Source: Varanus komodoensis (taxonomy: Eukaryota; Chordata; Lepidosauria; Squamata; Varanidae). Taken from it: a stretch of 64,000 nt of DNA. A program made the translations under genes and the position numbers. Below, piece after piece: positions 10,313-20,724 of the stretch (its first letter is position 1; each line of letters begins with the position of its first letter). The stretch lies in the NCBI RefSeq assembly GCF_004798865.1, contig NW_025335317.1:29190882-29254881 (forward strand), in the 5' to 3' direction. Below the pieces are notes generated by a model. That model had not been told where the DNA came from, made no database searches, and saw only the letters and a list, made by a program, of their open reading frames with translations.

Positions 10313-12945
10313 TATCATGTAGAAAATATTTTAGTTGAGTGACTAGCTTTGGGCCAGAGGCATTTCCAATACTTTAAACTGTTGGAATTACTGTGGTTTT
10401 CTGAATCAAGATATCAAACATTTCATCTAGATACACTTCAACTGGTAGATTGGATGCATAAGTGACCTAGGAAGCACATTAGTGGTATCATCATCATTTT
10501 GTTGGTTTAAGGGGAAAGGACCCAGCTATAAAAATGTCTAATACTTCTTCGCATTCAATAGCTGTGTAGAAGAGAATTTAACAGAGGCAATTTACTTATT
10601 CTGCAGAGGAAGGAAAAACCTGTATCTACCTAGGTCAACATATATGGTAAAAGTTTAAAAGAGGGTTTTGTGCTACAGATTATGGTTGTTTGTGGATCTG
10701 CTATAGATATTTGCTTGTCTGTGAGCAGCAGTCATTACATTAGTGCTTCTACCTAAGCATGTATGCTTAGGGTCACACCACTATGGAACGTGCTCTTGTG
10801 ATTTGCTGGGCAATGTTTTTAGTCATGGGATTGGTTTCTGATTTCCCAGGGGTAAAATTCAGAGTTTCATCCTTTGCTGGATCCCCATAACTTTATTCCC
10901 ATGGCAGCCCCTCCAGCTCCCTAGAAATGCTGCACAGTGGATCATGAGACCCCAATGAACGGGATGAGCTGTGGAGTGGAGATGACAGAGAATTGTCACT
11001 GAACAGAGTCCTTTCTCTAACAGAAGGTCCCTTCCACTTGTGAAAGGCAACTCCTGAATCCAACCCAATTCAGCTGTGTGAGGATTGGCCTCATTTCAAG
11101 TTATTGAAGCAAGTATGGGATCATTTAGTCATTTAAAGTATGTACTTAGTGAACAGAATTTGAGTTCACCCATGAGTGAAAAAGGAATATGAGCTATAAA
11201 AGAACATTTCAGTCATAGCTGTAAAAGTGCGTAAAATGTCATAAAGCAGTGGTATTGCACAGGTTGCCTACAATGGCTGATTTTTTTTGTTGGGTTGGGG
11301 GAGGTAGTTTTGTTTAATGGCCAATGGGACAAACTGTCAAAGGTAAGTGAATATTTTAAGTTGAGCCTTTGTGAGACGCAGGCCCATACATAGTGTGCAA
11401 ACTCCAATCTGCCCAGTCAATGAATTGGTTACAAAAGTATTAAAAGTTGACCACAAGAGGCTTCCTCTGCTTCTTGTTCATCCACAGTTTTTCTCATTAC
11501 GGTATGTCATACGGCCCCTGTTTGACTGTAAACCTCCAAGGAGAAAGTGATGAAAAATGAGAAGGAATCATGTAGATCCTTGTGAATGAGCAACTGCCCT
11601 TTATTTATTCTGAATAGAATTTGTACAGTCACTTCTATTACAGTTTCCAGTTAAATCAGTACAGGAAAGAGCTTCCAGACAAGGCTTTTATCACACCATC
11701 TGTCTCATCTGGGGAACTTTATATTGCTTCAGAAGGACAGGTCAGGGAATGTCCTCATAACACTGTCTTCTGACCCTCCCATGTTTTCCCACTGCCACTT
11801 CTGTCTTTTATCCTGCCACAGAAAATGTGTGAAACAAAGGCAGAATCACTGTACAATGCCTTCTCATGGGCTGCACTTAGAATCCTCCCGCTCTAAGTAC
11901 CACTAGAATCCTATTAGTACATGTCAAATATAGCTAAAACAGAAAAAAACCCTAAAAGCAAGATGGACCCAAAATCAATACATGATCAAATGTTTTGCAA
12001 ACCAGTTTGAGTCATGTGATTTCACTAGATGTGTTGCTTTGCCTTCACCAGCTGGCACCTGTCCATCATTTGCTTCATCAGCTCTGGAAGGAAGAGCTCA
12101 GACCTGAACTGTATTACCAACTATCAGAGGCCACAAGAGAGTCCCACTGCTTCACATATGCACAGATGTGCTATAGTCAGGCACATCTGGAGAACAGGTT
12201 GGAAAAGGGTATCATGATAAGCCACTTTAGGAGTTCAGGAGTATTGTTTGTCTGAAAAGCAAAATAGATCTATAAATGTACTTGACATAGAGAGAGATCT
12301 TTTTACCTACCTTCTCTGATTTCCTAGACTCTAGAAATCCTTCCCTCTGTCCTCTGCCCCTCTCCTTTCTCACCCCTTCCAAATTACACCTATTGTCTCC
12401 CTTAACTTTCACCCAATACCTAGAATCAGCTCAAAGTCCTTCAAAGCCAGTTTGGTTCAGTTTCATTTTATTGATCACGGGAATGTTTTCAATGTTTGAT
12501 ATATGATTTGCAATTTCCCAACTATACCTTAACACATAATTAACAATCCTGGCAAACTTCAGAAATGATGAGTGATTCCAGATTAGGCTTTATGATCTCA
12601 TTACCATGTTTTATTCACATAATTTTACATGGAGTCCAGGTGGTGTCATCTCAGAATTTGCCCAGGTTTTTCTGGTGTGCTTTCCATCTTTTTTTTCCAT
12701 ATTACAGAAATGCCTTCAAGGAAAATAAGATGGAATTGGTGCACTATGATCTCTGACAGGTAGTGCTAAGAGCTCGCCTTCTGGAGTACCATATATGCCA
12801 TTGATACTCTCCATATGTTCCATATAACCTGAATTCAGCAACAGAAAGGACAAAGAATACCTTTCAAATGGAATAAATATTTTAAAAGGGAAAAATGGAA
12901 TGGTTGCATGCAACTGAAATTGCTACCAACTGGTCTTTTTTAAAC
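10313..12945. other. Unassigned DNA between CR1 tail and MITE
   Basis: About 2.6 kb with no gene or repeat that I can name. Open frames are at most 114 codons (starting before this interval) and lack domains. Confidence 0.45.
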
Positions 12946-12947
12946 TA

Positions 12948-13802
12948 CAGTGGTACCTTGGCTCACGAACTTAATCCATTCCAGGACTCTGGTCATGACC
13001 CAAACTGGTCATGAGCCAAGTTAAATCTCCCCTTAAGGTTCAATGTAAATACGGTTAATCTGTTCTGTAACCATTTTTTAAATCAGAAAAATGTGAAGGA
13101 AAGTGACAACAACAAAGATCGCGGCCATCCCCCCCCCCCCACCCTGAGCACGAGTGTGGCCATCTCCCCACACCCCCAGCACAACCGAGATAGTGCCAGT
13201 CATCCCTGCTCGCACCCATCACCCTGGCATGCTGGGGGGGTGGGGGGAAGAGACGGGCTCAAACGGCACGCTGGGGAATGGAGAGATGGATGAGAATGAG
13301 GCGTGCTGGAGGAGGGAGAGGCGGGCGCAAACGGGGCATGCTGGGGGTGGGGAGATGGCTGCGATCGTTCTGGCTGGGGGGGAATGGATGAGATTGCGCC
13401 AGTCTTTCCTGCAGTAGTGCGCCTGTGATCATGCCTTCCCTGCATGAAAGCAACTGTGATCATGCCCATCTCCCCACCCACCCCAAGTGGGGAGATGGCC
13501 ACGATTGCAGTTCCGTTTATGCAGGGAAGATGTACATTATCACGGGGGCGCTCCTGCAGGAAAGACGAGCACAGCACAGCACAACCAGGGGGGAGATGGC
13601 TGAGATGGTGCTCTTCTTTCCTGCAGGAGTGCGCCTGTGATCACACATGCCTTCCCTGAATGAAAGCAACTGGAGGAGATGGCTGCAATCTTGGTCACCA
13701 CCCAATATGGAGTTCATGACTCAAGGCAAAATTTTAATGAATTTTTTGTTTGTGACCCAATTTGTTTGTGAACCAAGGCATTTGTGAGCCAAGGTACCAC
13801 TG
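12948..13802 (+). mobile_element. GC-rich mariner-like MITE, copy 2 (both ends)
   Basis: Termini are perfect 18-bp inverted repeats, CAGTGGTACCTTGGCTCA at the left and its complement at the right, flanked by TA on both sides (12946-12947 and 13803-13804). The sub-terminal regions share a conserved arm (AACTTAATCCATTCCAGGAC) with copies 1 and 3. The 855-bp interior is an irregular GC-rich array with motifs such as GGGGAGATGGC and GATCATGCC. There is no transposase. The TIR plus TA duplication places it with Tc1/mariner-group MITEs. Confidence 0.85.
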
Positions 13803-14269
13803 TATAAGCATGGACACTATTAACTTATATGGTAGAATTGTTCAAGAATTGTTCAGGGCTTTTGGCTCTGGCCTCTTGGCAGAGCAGCAGAGCAGCAGAG
13901 GCACAGGCTGGGAGAGAGTGCTGAGTGGCCAGGAGACTGGCGAAGGCAAGATAGGAGCTGGGCAGGGGAGCAGAGGGCCAGGAGCAGCAGAGAGGAAGGG
14001 CATCATCCCTTGTCTGCATCCCTTAGCTGCGGCCCGGGCTGTCCAGGAACACCCTTCCCTGGGACACAGAGGTTTGATTGTTTGTTTGTTTGTTTTTGTT
14101 TGTGCTGTGCTGTGCTTTGCTTTGTTTTTCTTCCAATTTAAATTTAAGTTTATTTTATCCTTGTGTGTGTGTGTGCGAGTGGGTTTTTGTCTGGGAGAAC
14201 TGGGCGAGCGAGAGGAACTGCAGGGCAAACAAGGCAGGGGGCCAAGGTAAGGTCTCGGAAGGGATACCG

Positions 14270-15183
14270 ATGGCAGACCAGGAGATGGCCTTGGCGGGAG
14301 TCACGGGTGTTGCTCTCCACTGCGAGAGCTGCGACATGTTCACCCTTCTCCCCCAGGAGAGGCAGGGATACACTTGCCCTCGGTGCAAGTTGGTGACCCT
14401 GCTAGAAGAGGAGGTGAGGTGCCTGAGGGCCAAGAGCTCTCCAGGCCCCCCCAGAACAGCCCCACTCTGGACGGAGGGTTGAGGGAGAGGCCACGGGAGG
14501 AGCAGCTGTGGAGACATGGAGGTATGTCACGCACAGGAGGAGGAGGCCAGCACGGCCTCCTCCTTCTCCTGGCACCAATCTGGAGCTGGGAAACAGGTTC
14601 TCTCCACTTGGAGAGGCTGGGGCTGATGAGGCCTTGGGGGACCAGCAGGACTCCCAGCCTGCGACAAGAGGTGGCAAGGGGGCCGCTGCAGGAGAGACAA
14701 GGGCCAGGGCACAGCGGCCCACCAGCACCGGGAATGTACGGCAGTGGGTGATTGTTGTTGAGGGACTCTCTGCTGAGGGGCACTGAGGTGGCAGTGTGCC
14801 GCCCCAACCTGGAGACAAGGGAGGTTTGCTGCCCGCCGGGCACACACATCCGGCATGTGATGGACAGAATGGAGCATCTTGTTTGCTCCGGGGGTCACCA
14901 GTCACTCCTGGTGATCCATGTGACCAGGCAGGGTGTGGTTGGGACCACCAGGGACTTTGAGGCCTTGGGGAAGAAACTCAGGGAGCTGAAGGCCCAAGTG
15001 GCCCTCTCATCAATCTTACCTATCCGAGGATTTGGGCCAGGAAGGGAAAGGAGGCCCTCCGAGGTGAATGAATGGCTTAGGGTGTGGTGCCAGAAGACAC
15101 TCATTTTCTTGCCAATGGACTTCTGGCAAGGGACGGGTTACACCTCAAGAGGATGGGGAAAAGGTCCTTTGGAGATGCTCTAG
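14270..15183 (+). pseudogene. CR1 ORF1: Cys-rich domain plus GDSL-type esterase
   Basis: The first block (14270-14482) starts MADQEMALAG and holds two CxxC knuckles, CESCDMF and YTCPRCKLV. An acidic stretch LLEEEVRCLRAK follows, resembling the zinc-binding/coiled N-terminus of CR1 ORF1. A second block (14752-15183) reads RDSLLRGTEVAVCRPN, REVCCPPGTHIRHVMDRM, LLVIHVTRQG and SEVNEWLRVWC, the SGNH/GDSL esterase domain of CR1 ORF1. The serine motif expected as VVGDSL is split by a one-base insertion near 14760 (reads VVEGL in one frame, DSLLRG in the next). The His at the C-terminal catalytic triad was not located. Confidence 0.75.
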
Positions 15184-15404
15184 CGAGCTTTGTCCAGAAG
15201 ACTTTAAACTGAGCCCGGGGGGGGGGGGGTCAGGCTTCCCAGTAACGTGTCTGCACTGGACAAGTATGGAGGGAGGATCAGGGCTCTGGGAGCAGAGTTT
15301 TAGACATACTGCAGGGACTGACAGGACTCCTACAGAGAGGGGCCAGGTATCAGGGAGGATGGGAGGAAGGAGGAGGCTGGGAACTCCAAGGAAAGGAAGC
15401 GGTG

Positions 15405-18400
15405 GGAAGGAGTTGAGGTGCATGTACACCAATGCTAGAAGCATGGGGTAATAAGCAGGAAGAGCTTGAAGCTCTCCTGGGAATAGGAGGGTATGATCTG
15501 GTGGGAATCACAGAAACTTAGTGGGATGAAAGGCAAGTCTGGAATGTGAACATAGAAGGGTATCACCTTTTTAGAAAGGACAGGAAGGGAAAGAGAGGTA
15601 GGGGTGTGGCTTTATACATCAGGGAAGGGATAGGATGCAGTGAGATAGAATGAAGCACAGATGGGGATTCGGTAGAGGCAGTCTGGGTGAAACTTAGGGG
15701 TTTTGACAGGGAAAGAGACTTGACAGTGGGGGTATGTTATCACCCTCCAGGTCAACTTGAGACCCTGGATGACGTCCTGACAGGACAGATTCTAAGGATA
15801 TCTCGGGGGAGAGACACAGTAATTATGGGAGATTTCAATCTCCCGGATATTAGTTGGGAGACTCATTCGGCGGTGACAGCCAGGTCATGTTGCTTCCTAG
15901 AAGCTACAGAGGGAGGGTTTTTCACACAGAGAGGCAACGAGGGGGGGAAACATCCTTAACTTGGTCTTGACCAATAGGGAGGAGCTGATAGATGAAGTAC
16001 AGATTAGGGGAGCTCTGGACACGAGTGATCACTCCAGCCTTCGCTTTGAGATCAGGGGACTGGGGATATGCAGCAGGTCGAGCACCAGAAGCTGGGACTT
16101 CAAGAGGGCCAACTTTGGCCAACTGAAGGCCAGACTGGGGAAAGTCTCCTGGGATAGGTTACTGGAAGGTAGGCGAGTTGAGGAGGGGTGGATAGCACTC
16201 AAAAGGGAGGTTTTGGAGGTGCAAGCCTTTACGATAACTTTAGTCAGTAAGGTGGGGAGGTGGAGGAGACTGCCGCCACGGATGCGAAAGGAGGTGGTTA
16301 GAGGGATTAGACGAAAGAGGAACCACCGTAGGAAATGGGTACTGGCGAAAATAGACAAAAGGGTATACTGGGAGGAGGAGGCCTGTTGCAGAAGGATTCT
16401 TCACAAGGCTAAGGCTGATTACGAGCTGAGATTTGCCAAGAATATCAAGAGCAACAAAAAGGGCTACTTTCAGTATGTAAATAGGAAGAGGAAGGGGAGA
16501 CAAGTGGTGGGACCACTAAATAAGGAAGAAGGAGATCCAGTGACAGATATGAGGGAACAGGCACAGATGCTAAATGACTATTTTGCCTCTGTCTTCTCCC
16601 CAAAGCAGGACGGGGGATATCCGCATAGGAGATTAGATGAGGCTGGGAACTTAGGGGCACAGATTAGAGTCACCCCCCCTTGAAGTCGAGGGGCTCCTCA
16701 GGGCATTGGACTTTACAAAGGTGCCAGGCCCTGACAAGTTACACCTGAGAGTACTTAGAGAGTTGGCAGGGGTCCTCTCACGCCCGCTGGCCTCCATTTT
16801 TGAGACCTCGTGGAGAACAGGTGAAGTTCCAGAGGACTGGAGGGTGGCATCAGTGGTCCCAATTTTCAAAAAGGGTAGTAGAAAGGACATGGGGAATTAT
16901 TGACCGGTTAGCCTTACATCCATTGTAGGAAAAACAATGGAAAGGCTCATAGTAGAGAGAGATCTAGTGATGCCAGATAGGGAAGGGAGGCTGACAGCCA
17001 CACAACACGGCTTCCACAAAAACAGGTCCTGCCAGACAAACCTTGTGNNNNNNNNNNNNNNNNNNNNNNNNNNNNNNNNNNNNNNNNNNNNNNNNNNNNN
17101 NNNNNNNNNNNNNNNNNNNNNNNNNNNNNNNNNNNNNNNNNNNNNNNTAGAGGGTGGCATCAGTGGTCCCAATTTTCAAAAAGGGTAGTAGAAAGGACAT
17201 GGGGAATTATTGACCGGTTAGCCTTACATCCATTGTAGGAAAAACAATGGAAAGGCTCATAGTAGAGAGAGATCTAGTGATGCCAGATAGGGAAGGGAGG
17301 CTGACAGCCACACAACACGGCTTCCACAAAAACAGGTCCTGCCAGACAAACCTTGTGGAATTCTATAACAAGGTTTTGAGATGACTAGATGGAGGGGATG
17401 CAGTGGATGTGGTTTACTTGGATTTCAGCAAGGCCTTTGACAAAGTGCCCCATGATATCCTGGTGGAGAAACTGAGGAGTTTTGGGATACACCAAAGCAC
17501 TGTCCGGTGGATTATGGCATGGTTGACTAACCAAAAGCAGAAGGTAACCATTAGCGGGGAATCATTGGGATGGCGGCCAGTAACAAGCGGGATCCCCCAG
17601 GGCTCTGTCCTGGAGCCGATCCTGTTTAATCTTTTCATTAACGTCATGGAAGAAAGGGTGAACAATCTGCTGATCAAATTCACAGACGACACTAAAACTG
17701 GAGCAGTGGCCACAACTGAGGAGCAGGTACTCCAGATCCAAAAAGATCTGGACAGACTATGGAAGTGGGCAGGAGACAACAGGATGGCGTTCAATGTGGA
17801 TAAGTGTAAGGTCTTGCACTTGGGGCATAGGAATGGGTGTCATAAGTACAGGTTAGGTCACAAGTGGCTGGAGAGCAGCACTTGTGAAAGGGACCTCGGG
17901 GTACTGGTCGACTGCAGGCTAAACATGAGTCAGCAGTGTGATGCCGTGGTCAAGAGGGCGAACGCCACCCTTGGTTGCATAGCCAGAAGCGTGGCATCTA
18001 GATCGAGAGAGGTATTACTACCGCTCTATGACTCTGGCGCACCCGCAATTGGAGTATTGTGTTCAGTTTTGGGCTCCTCATTACAGAAAGGATATAGTCA
18101 GGTTGGAGTCAGTGCAGCGTAGGGCCACAAGGTTGGTGGCCGGTTTGCAGGGGATGCCATATGAGGCGAGACTGAGGGAACTGGGTCTCTTCAGTCTGGA
18201 GGAGACTCAGAGGGGATATGTTGGCGACATACGGATATGTGAGGGGATGTCACATGGAGATGGGTAGAGAGCTGTTCTCCCTTGTAGAGGAAGACAGGAC
18301 ACGCTCCAATGGAGCAAAGCTCAGGGAGCCAAAGTTCCATTTGGATGCCAGGAAGCACTTCCTGACAGTCAGGACCCTGAGGGTGTGGAATGGGCTTCCA

Positions 18401-18460
18401 CGAGAGGTCATTGAGGCCCCATCGGTGCGGGTGTTCAAGGATAGGCTGGACATCCACATG
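15405..18460 (+). pseudogene. CR1 ORF2: endonuclease and reverse transcriptase
   Basis: The order of motifs is CMYTNARSMG, then DLVGITET, VGVCYHPPGQ and VIMGDFNLPDISW (APE endonuclease, about 15420-16030). Next is a basic linker (15961-16683). The reverse transcriptase follows with VPGPDKLHLRVLRELAG, VVYLDFSKAFDKVPHDIL, TSGIPQGSVLEPILFNLFIN, FTDD and KCKVLHLG. The C-terminal block is [13 protein letters not shown] and [16 protein letters not shown]. Visible damage includes a frameshift at about 15449 and a TAG at 15519-15521 where ETWWDE expects Trp. Further breaks lie near 15650, 16683 and 18030-18120. The catalytic FADD is FTDD here. The N-gap at 17048-17147 interrupts it. Confidence 0.9.
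16841..17357. other. Probable assembly artefact: exact duplication around a 100-N gap
   Basis: Bases 16841-17047 (from AGGGTGGCATCAGTGGTCCC to GACAAACCTTGTG) are repeated without any difference at 17151-17357. The two copies are separated by exactly 100 N (17048-17147), the conventional size for an unknown gap. The CR1 reading continues normally after the second copy. The simplest explanation is that two contig ends overlap and were scaffolded instead of merged. Confidence 0.85.
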
Positions 18461-18479
18461 GTGGGCATGTCGTGAGCAG

Positions 18480-18561
18480 AGCCGGCTGGTGCCAGAGGTC
18501 AGTCTAGATGGTCCGGGAGGTCCCTTCTGACTCGCTCTGTTTCTATGTTTCTATGTTTCTA
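18480..18561 (+). repeat. CR1 3' UTR and (TTTCTATG)n tail
   Basis: GAGCCGGCTGGTGCCAGAGG, then GGTCCCTTCTGACTCGCTCT, then tandem TTTCTATG. This is the recognition end used by CR1 reverse transcriptase. The same end recurs at 2422 and 10203 (minus) and at 24060 and 26385 (plus). Confidence 0.92.
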
Positions 18562-19500
18562 AGAAAAGATTCCAAGTGTACAATTTTTCTTTAAAACTGC
18601 ACATATGATCAAATCCTGGAACACATTTTATGACATCCTGTGTCAGTGTCCATGTGGGCAAAAATCCAATCAAATTACACTACTGCATGGAAAACAGAAT
18701 ATGTGCAACAATTTCAACATTGCTGACAGCAATCCACTGGCTAATGGCACCTAAAATGTAGCTGTGGGCTATTGGCTGGTCAATGACCGAATAAAGGATT
18801 GATTGATTGATAGTAGTTGTGGGCTTGATAAAGACTGGAGAAATGAAAGAAGATGAAAATAACTGCCCATTTTTCATTTTTAAGCGCTTTATTTTGGTTA
18901 AATACTACATATAGTAAGTACTACATAGCTTTAGACAATACTTGAACTCAGGCCTGAGCAATTACAAGAAGGAAACCTTATGCATTGTTTTACTTAGAGA
19001 TTGGGAGGCATTTAGATTCAATGGAGATACAGTACACAATTTTCTCAATGCTTCCATCTCTTTCCTGAGTATTGACTTGCTTGACCAGCTTTTATAGGGT
19101 TACCATTTCTTAGAGACCTCAAACAACTTCAGGGCAGTGGTTCTTGCTCTGGTGCCCAGAAGTGGTCCATTCTTCTATCTTTTGTTCCACCTGCATTAGC
19201 TTTGAGACAACTGGGACAGCAGTGGTAAAGTAAAGAACAACTAATGGCAGCCCTAGCAGAGCAGTTACAAAACCTGAATGGAGTCTTGGTTCCTCTGCAA
19301 CCATTCACGATCCTAGCTACTTTGCTTTGACTACTTATTTTCTATCAGTAATGATTTTAAAGGGAAAATAACCTGACCATCTGTTCAGATCCTGGTTACT
19401 GAATGCTGCCAGAAATCATCTTTGTGGGTTAATTTGGAATAAAATGGAACATGCTGATCACCCCACCTGGATGTTCAGGTGGATGCTTTACTCTCTATGT
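18562..19500. other. Mostly unassigned; short LINE-like tail at 18740-18813
   Basis: GACCGAATAAAGGATTGATTGATTGATA at 18785-18812 looks like the GATT-repeat 3' end of a non-LTR element on the plus strand, similar to the tail near 52070. The rest shows no recognisable feature. Confidence 0.4.
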
Positions 19501-19509
19501 TTTGTTCCT

Positions 19510-20000
19510 TACAAGTGCTTTCAGAGCAGCCTCTGCTGCAGTTTCTAGTATTGCAGGTTCTTCCTCACAGGATTCCTCGCTGTTGCTTCTTTTGTGTCTT
19601 TAGCAATTGTGAGTGTGACTTCTGTCATTCACTTAGACTTGTTCTTCCTTTTGCATTCTTTTACGGGAATTGTCTTTTTGCATTCTCCCCTAAGAACACC
19701 TCTGGTTTCAGTCCACAGTTCTTTTGCTTCATGGTCAGTTGTGGTAAGTAATGCAGTAAGGTATTTAAATTCCTCCAGAATGTATTTTAAGTTGTGTTTT
19801 GGTACTATGCTTCTGTTGGTGATCATTTTCAGCTTTACTCTGATTACTCTCACAATCTGCTCTTGTTCTTATGGTAGCAAGAACATCTTCTACTTTTGAT
19901 TATATAGTCTATTTGATTTCTGTACTAGCTACCTGTTGATGTCCATGTGTACAGTCATCTGATCAGTTGTCCAACGTATGCATTTGCTGTAAAAAGATTG
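19510..20000 (-). mobile_element. RTE-BovB LINE, endonuclease-to-RT linker fragment
   Basis: Minus-strand translation gives VQKSNRLY, the Q-IDYI region of the endonuclease, followed by a frame (19629-19853) reading MRVIRVKLKMITNRSIVPKH, then LKYILEEFKYL, TTTDHEAKELWTE and ECKKTIPVKECKRKNKSK. This matches the BovB segment GSDHxLLIAKFRxKLK...ELWTEVRD...KTIPxKKxxKKxKW. Stops interrupt the 5' part. It is a different region of BovB from that at 6308, so the two are separate insertions. Confidence 0.8.
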
Positions 20001-20040
20001 TTGCCGGAGTTGTAAAAAGGAGCCCTGCTCCTCACCAACA

Positions 20041-20484
20041 ACAACTTATGTGGCACTAGGGCAGGCAAGTGATCCACAGAGCCCTGTTGGCCATTCTTTC
20101 ATTGTTGCAAATGCTGAAAGTTCAAGCCTGCCAGACCTAGATGCTTCCTCTGATGAATCCCTTTTCACAGTGAAGCCAGAAGACTGCCTGTGCATTGGGA
20201 TATTAGTGCTGGTGGTGAAGGGAGTGACAGTGGGACATTTTGTCTCTAAAGGATCAGATCCATATTTCAGGCCAGTTTTGATCCAGCTCTGTCACTATAT
20301 GCTCAAATGGCATCCATCACACGCAGCATCTCCTAGTGGCTAAGACTGATATACCAGTCAAGGGTCTTCCTGAGTGAAGAACAATAACAACAATAACAAA
20401 GGTGAAAGCTGAAACAAACAGCAATCTTCCTCAAGGACTTGGAAGCAATTCAATGTAAATACCTCAAGAAGAAAAGTACAGTAG
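20041..20484. other. Unassigned; one 97-codon open frame (plus) of unknown origin
   Basis: An open frame at 20050-20343 on the plus strand includes SSSLPDLDASSDESLFTVKP and a hydrophobic GILVLVVKGVTVG. I do not recognise it and no neighbour supports it. The last opsin exon, expected here on the minus strand, was not found. Confidence 0.35.
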
Positions 20485-20724
20485 CTGATTGTTCATGAAG
20501 ACATGGATAATTGGATTATAAACTGTAGCTATTTTTGAAAAGAAAGCTGGGATTCCGGCAAGACAAGGATCCGACTCAATAGAAGGACATGCTGTGACCA
20601 AGACTGAAAAGGCAGCATATGGAGACCAGCAGATTAAAAATGCAAAGATCATAATAACAACCATTCTAGTAACTTGTCTTTCAGGCTTCTGTAAAGAACC
20701 TAATCTTCCCTGAGTATCTGAAAC
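20485..20724 (-). pseudogene. VA opsin exon 4
   Basis: It follows an excellent polypyrimidine tract and CCTAG acceptor. Eighty open codons cover the third cytoplasmic loop (VSDTQGRLGSLQKPERQ), TM6 (MIFAFLICWSPYAAFSV), the loop ACPSIESDPC and TM7 (IPAFFSKIATVYNPIIHVF). The Schiff-base Lys and CWxP are kept. NPxxY has become NPxxH. Directly after the final Gln the bases are CTACT instead of a GT donor; read-through adds six residues and stops. A short read-through form is not excluded, because VA opsins are known to have alternative C-termini. Confidence 0.88.

Larger units (their letters stand above)
13850..18561 (+). mobile_element. Near full-length CR1 LINE, inactive
   Basis: This copy has a GC-rich 5' region (13850-14269), ORF1 (14270-15183), ORF2 (about 15405-18460) and a 3' UTR. 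It ends in GTTTCTATGTTTCTATGTTT at 18538-18557, the CR1 hallmark. Excluding the apparent assembly duplication, its length is about 4.4 kb, close to a complete CR1. Several frameshifts and stops interrupt both ORFs, so it is dead, but its coding sequence is still easy to read, which suggests a fairly young insertion. It abuts the MITE ending at 13802. The exact 5' boundary is uncertain by tens of bases. Confidence 0.92.

Noticed and set aside
10859-11068. Minus-strand 69-codon open frame with several Cys and His
   Set aside because: No spacing typical of zinc fingers and no support from context.
13200-13577. 125-codon minus-strand open frame rich in Pro, His and Ser
   Set aside because: It lies within the GC-rich array of MITE copy 2; the composition explains the open frame.
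13762-14250. 162-codon plus-strand open frame
   Set aside because: It runs from the end of the MITE into the CR1 5' region, so it is not a gene.
14340-14905. Minus-strand open frames of 120-169 codons opposite CR1 ORF1
   Set aside because: They are antisense shadows of the GC-rich ORF1 and have no conserved motif.
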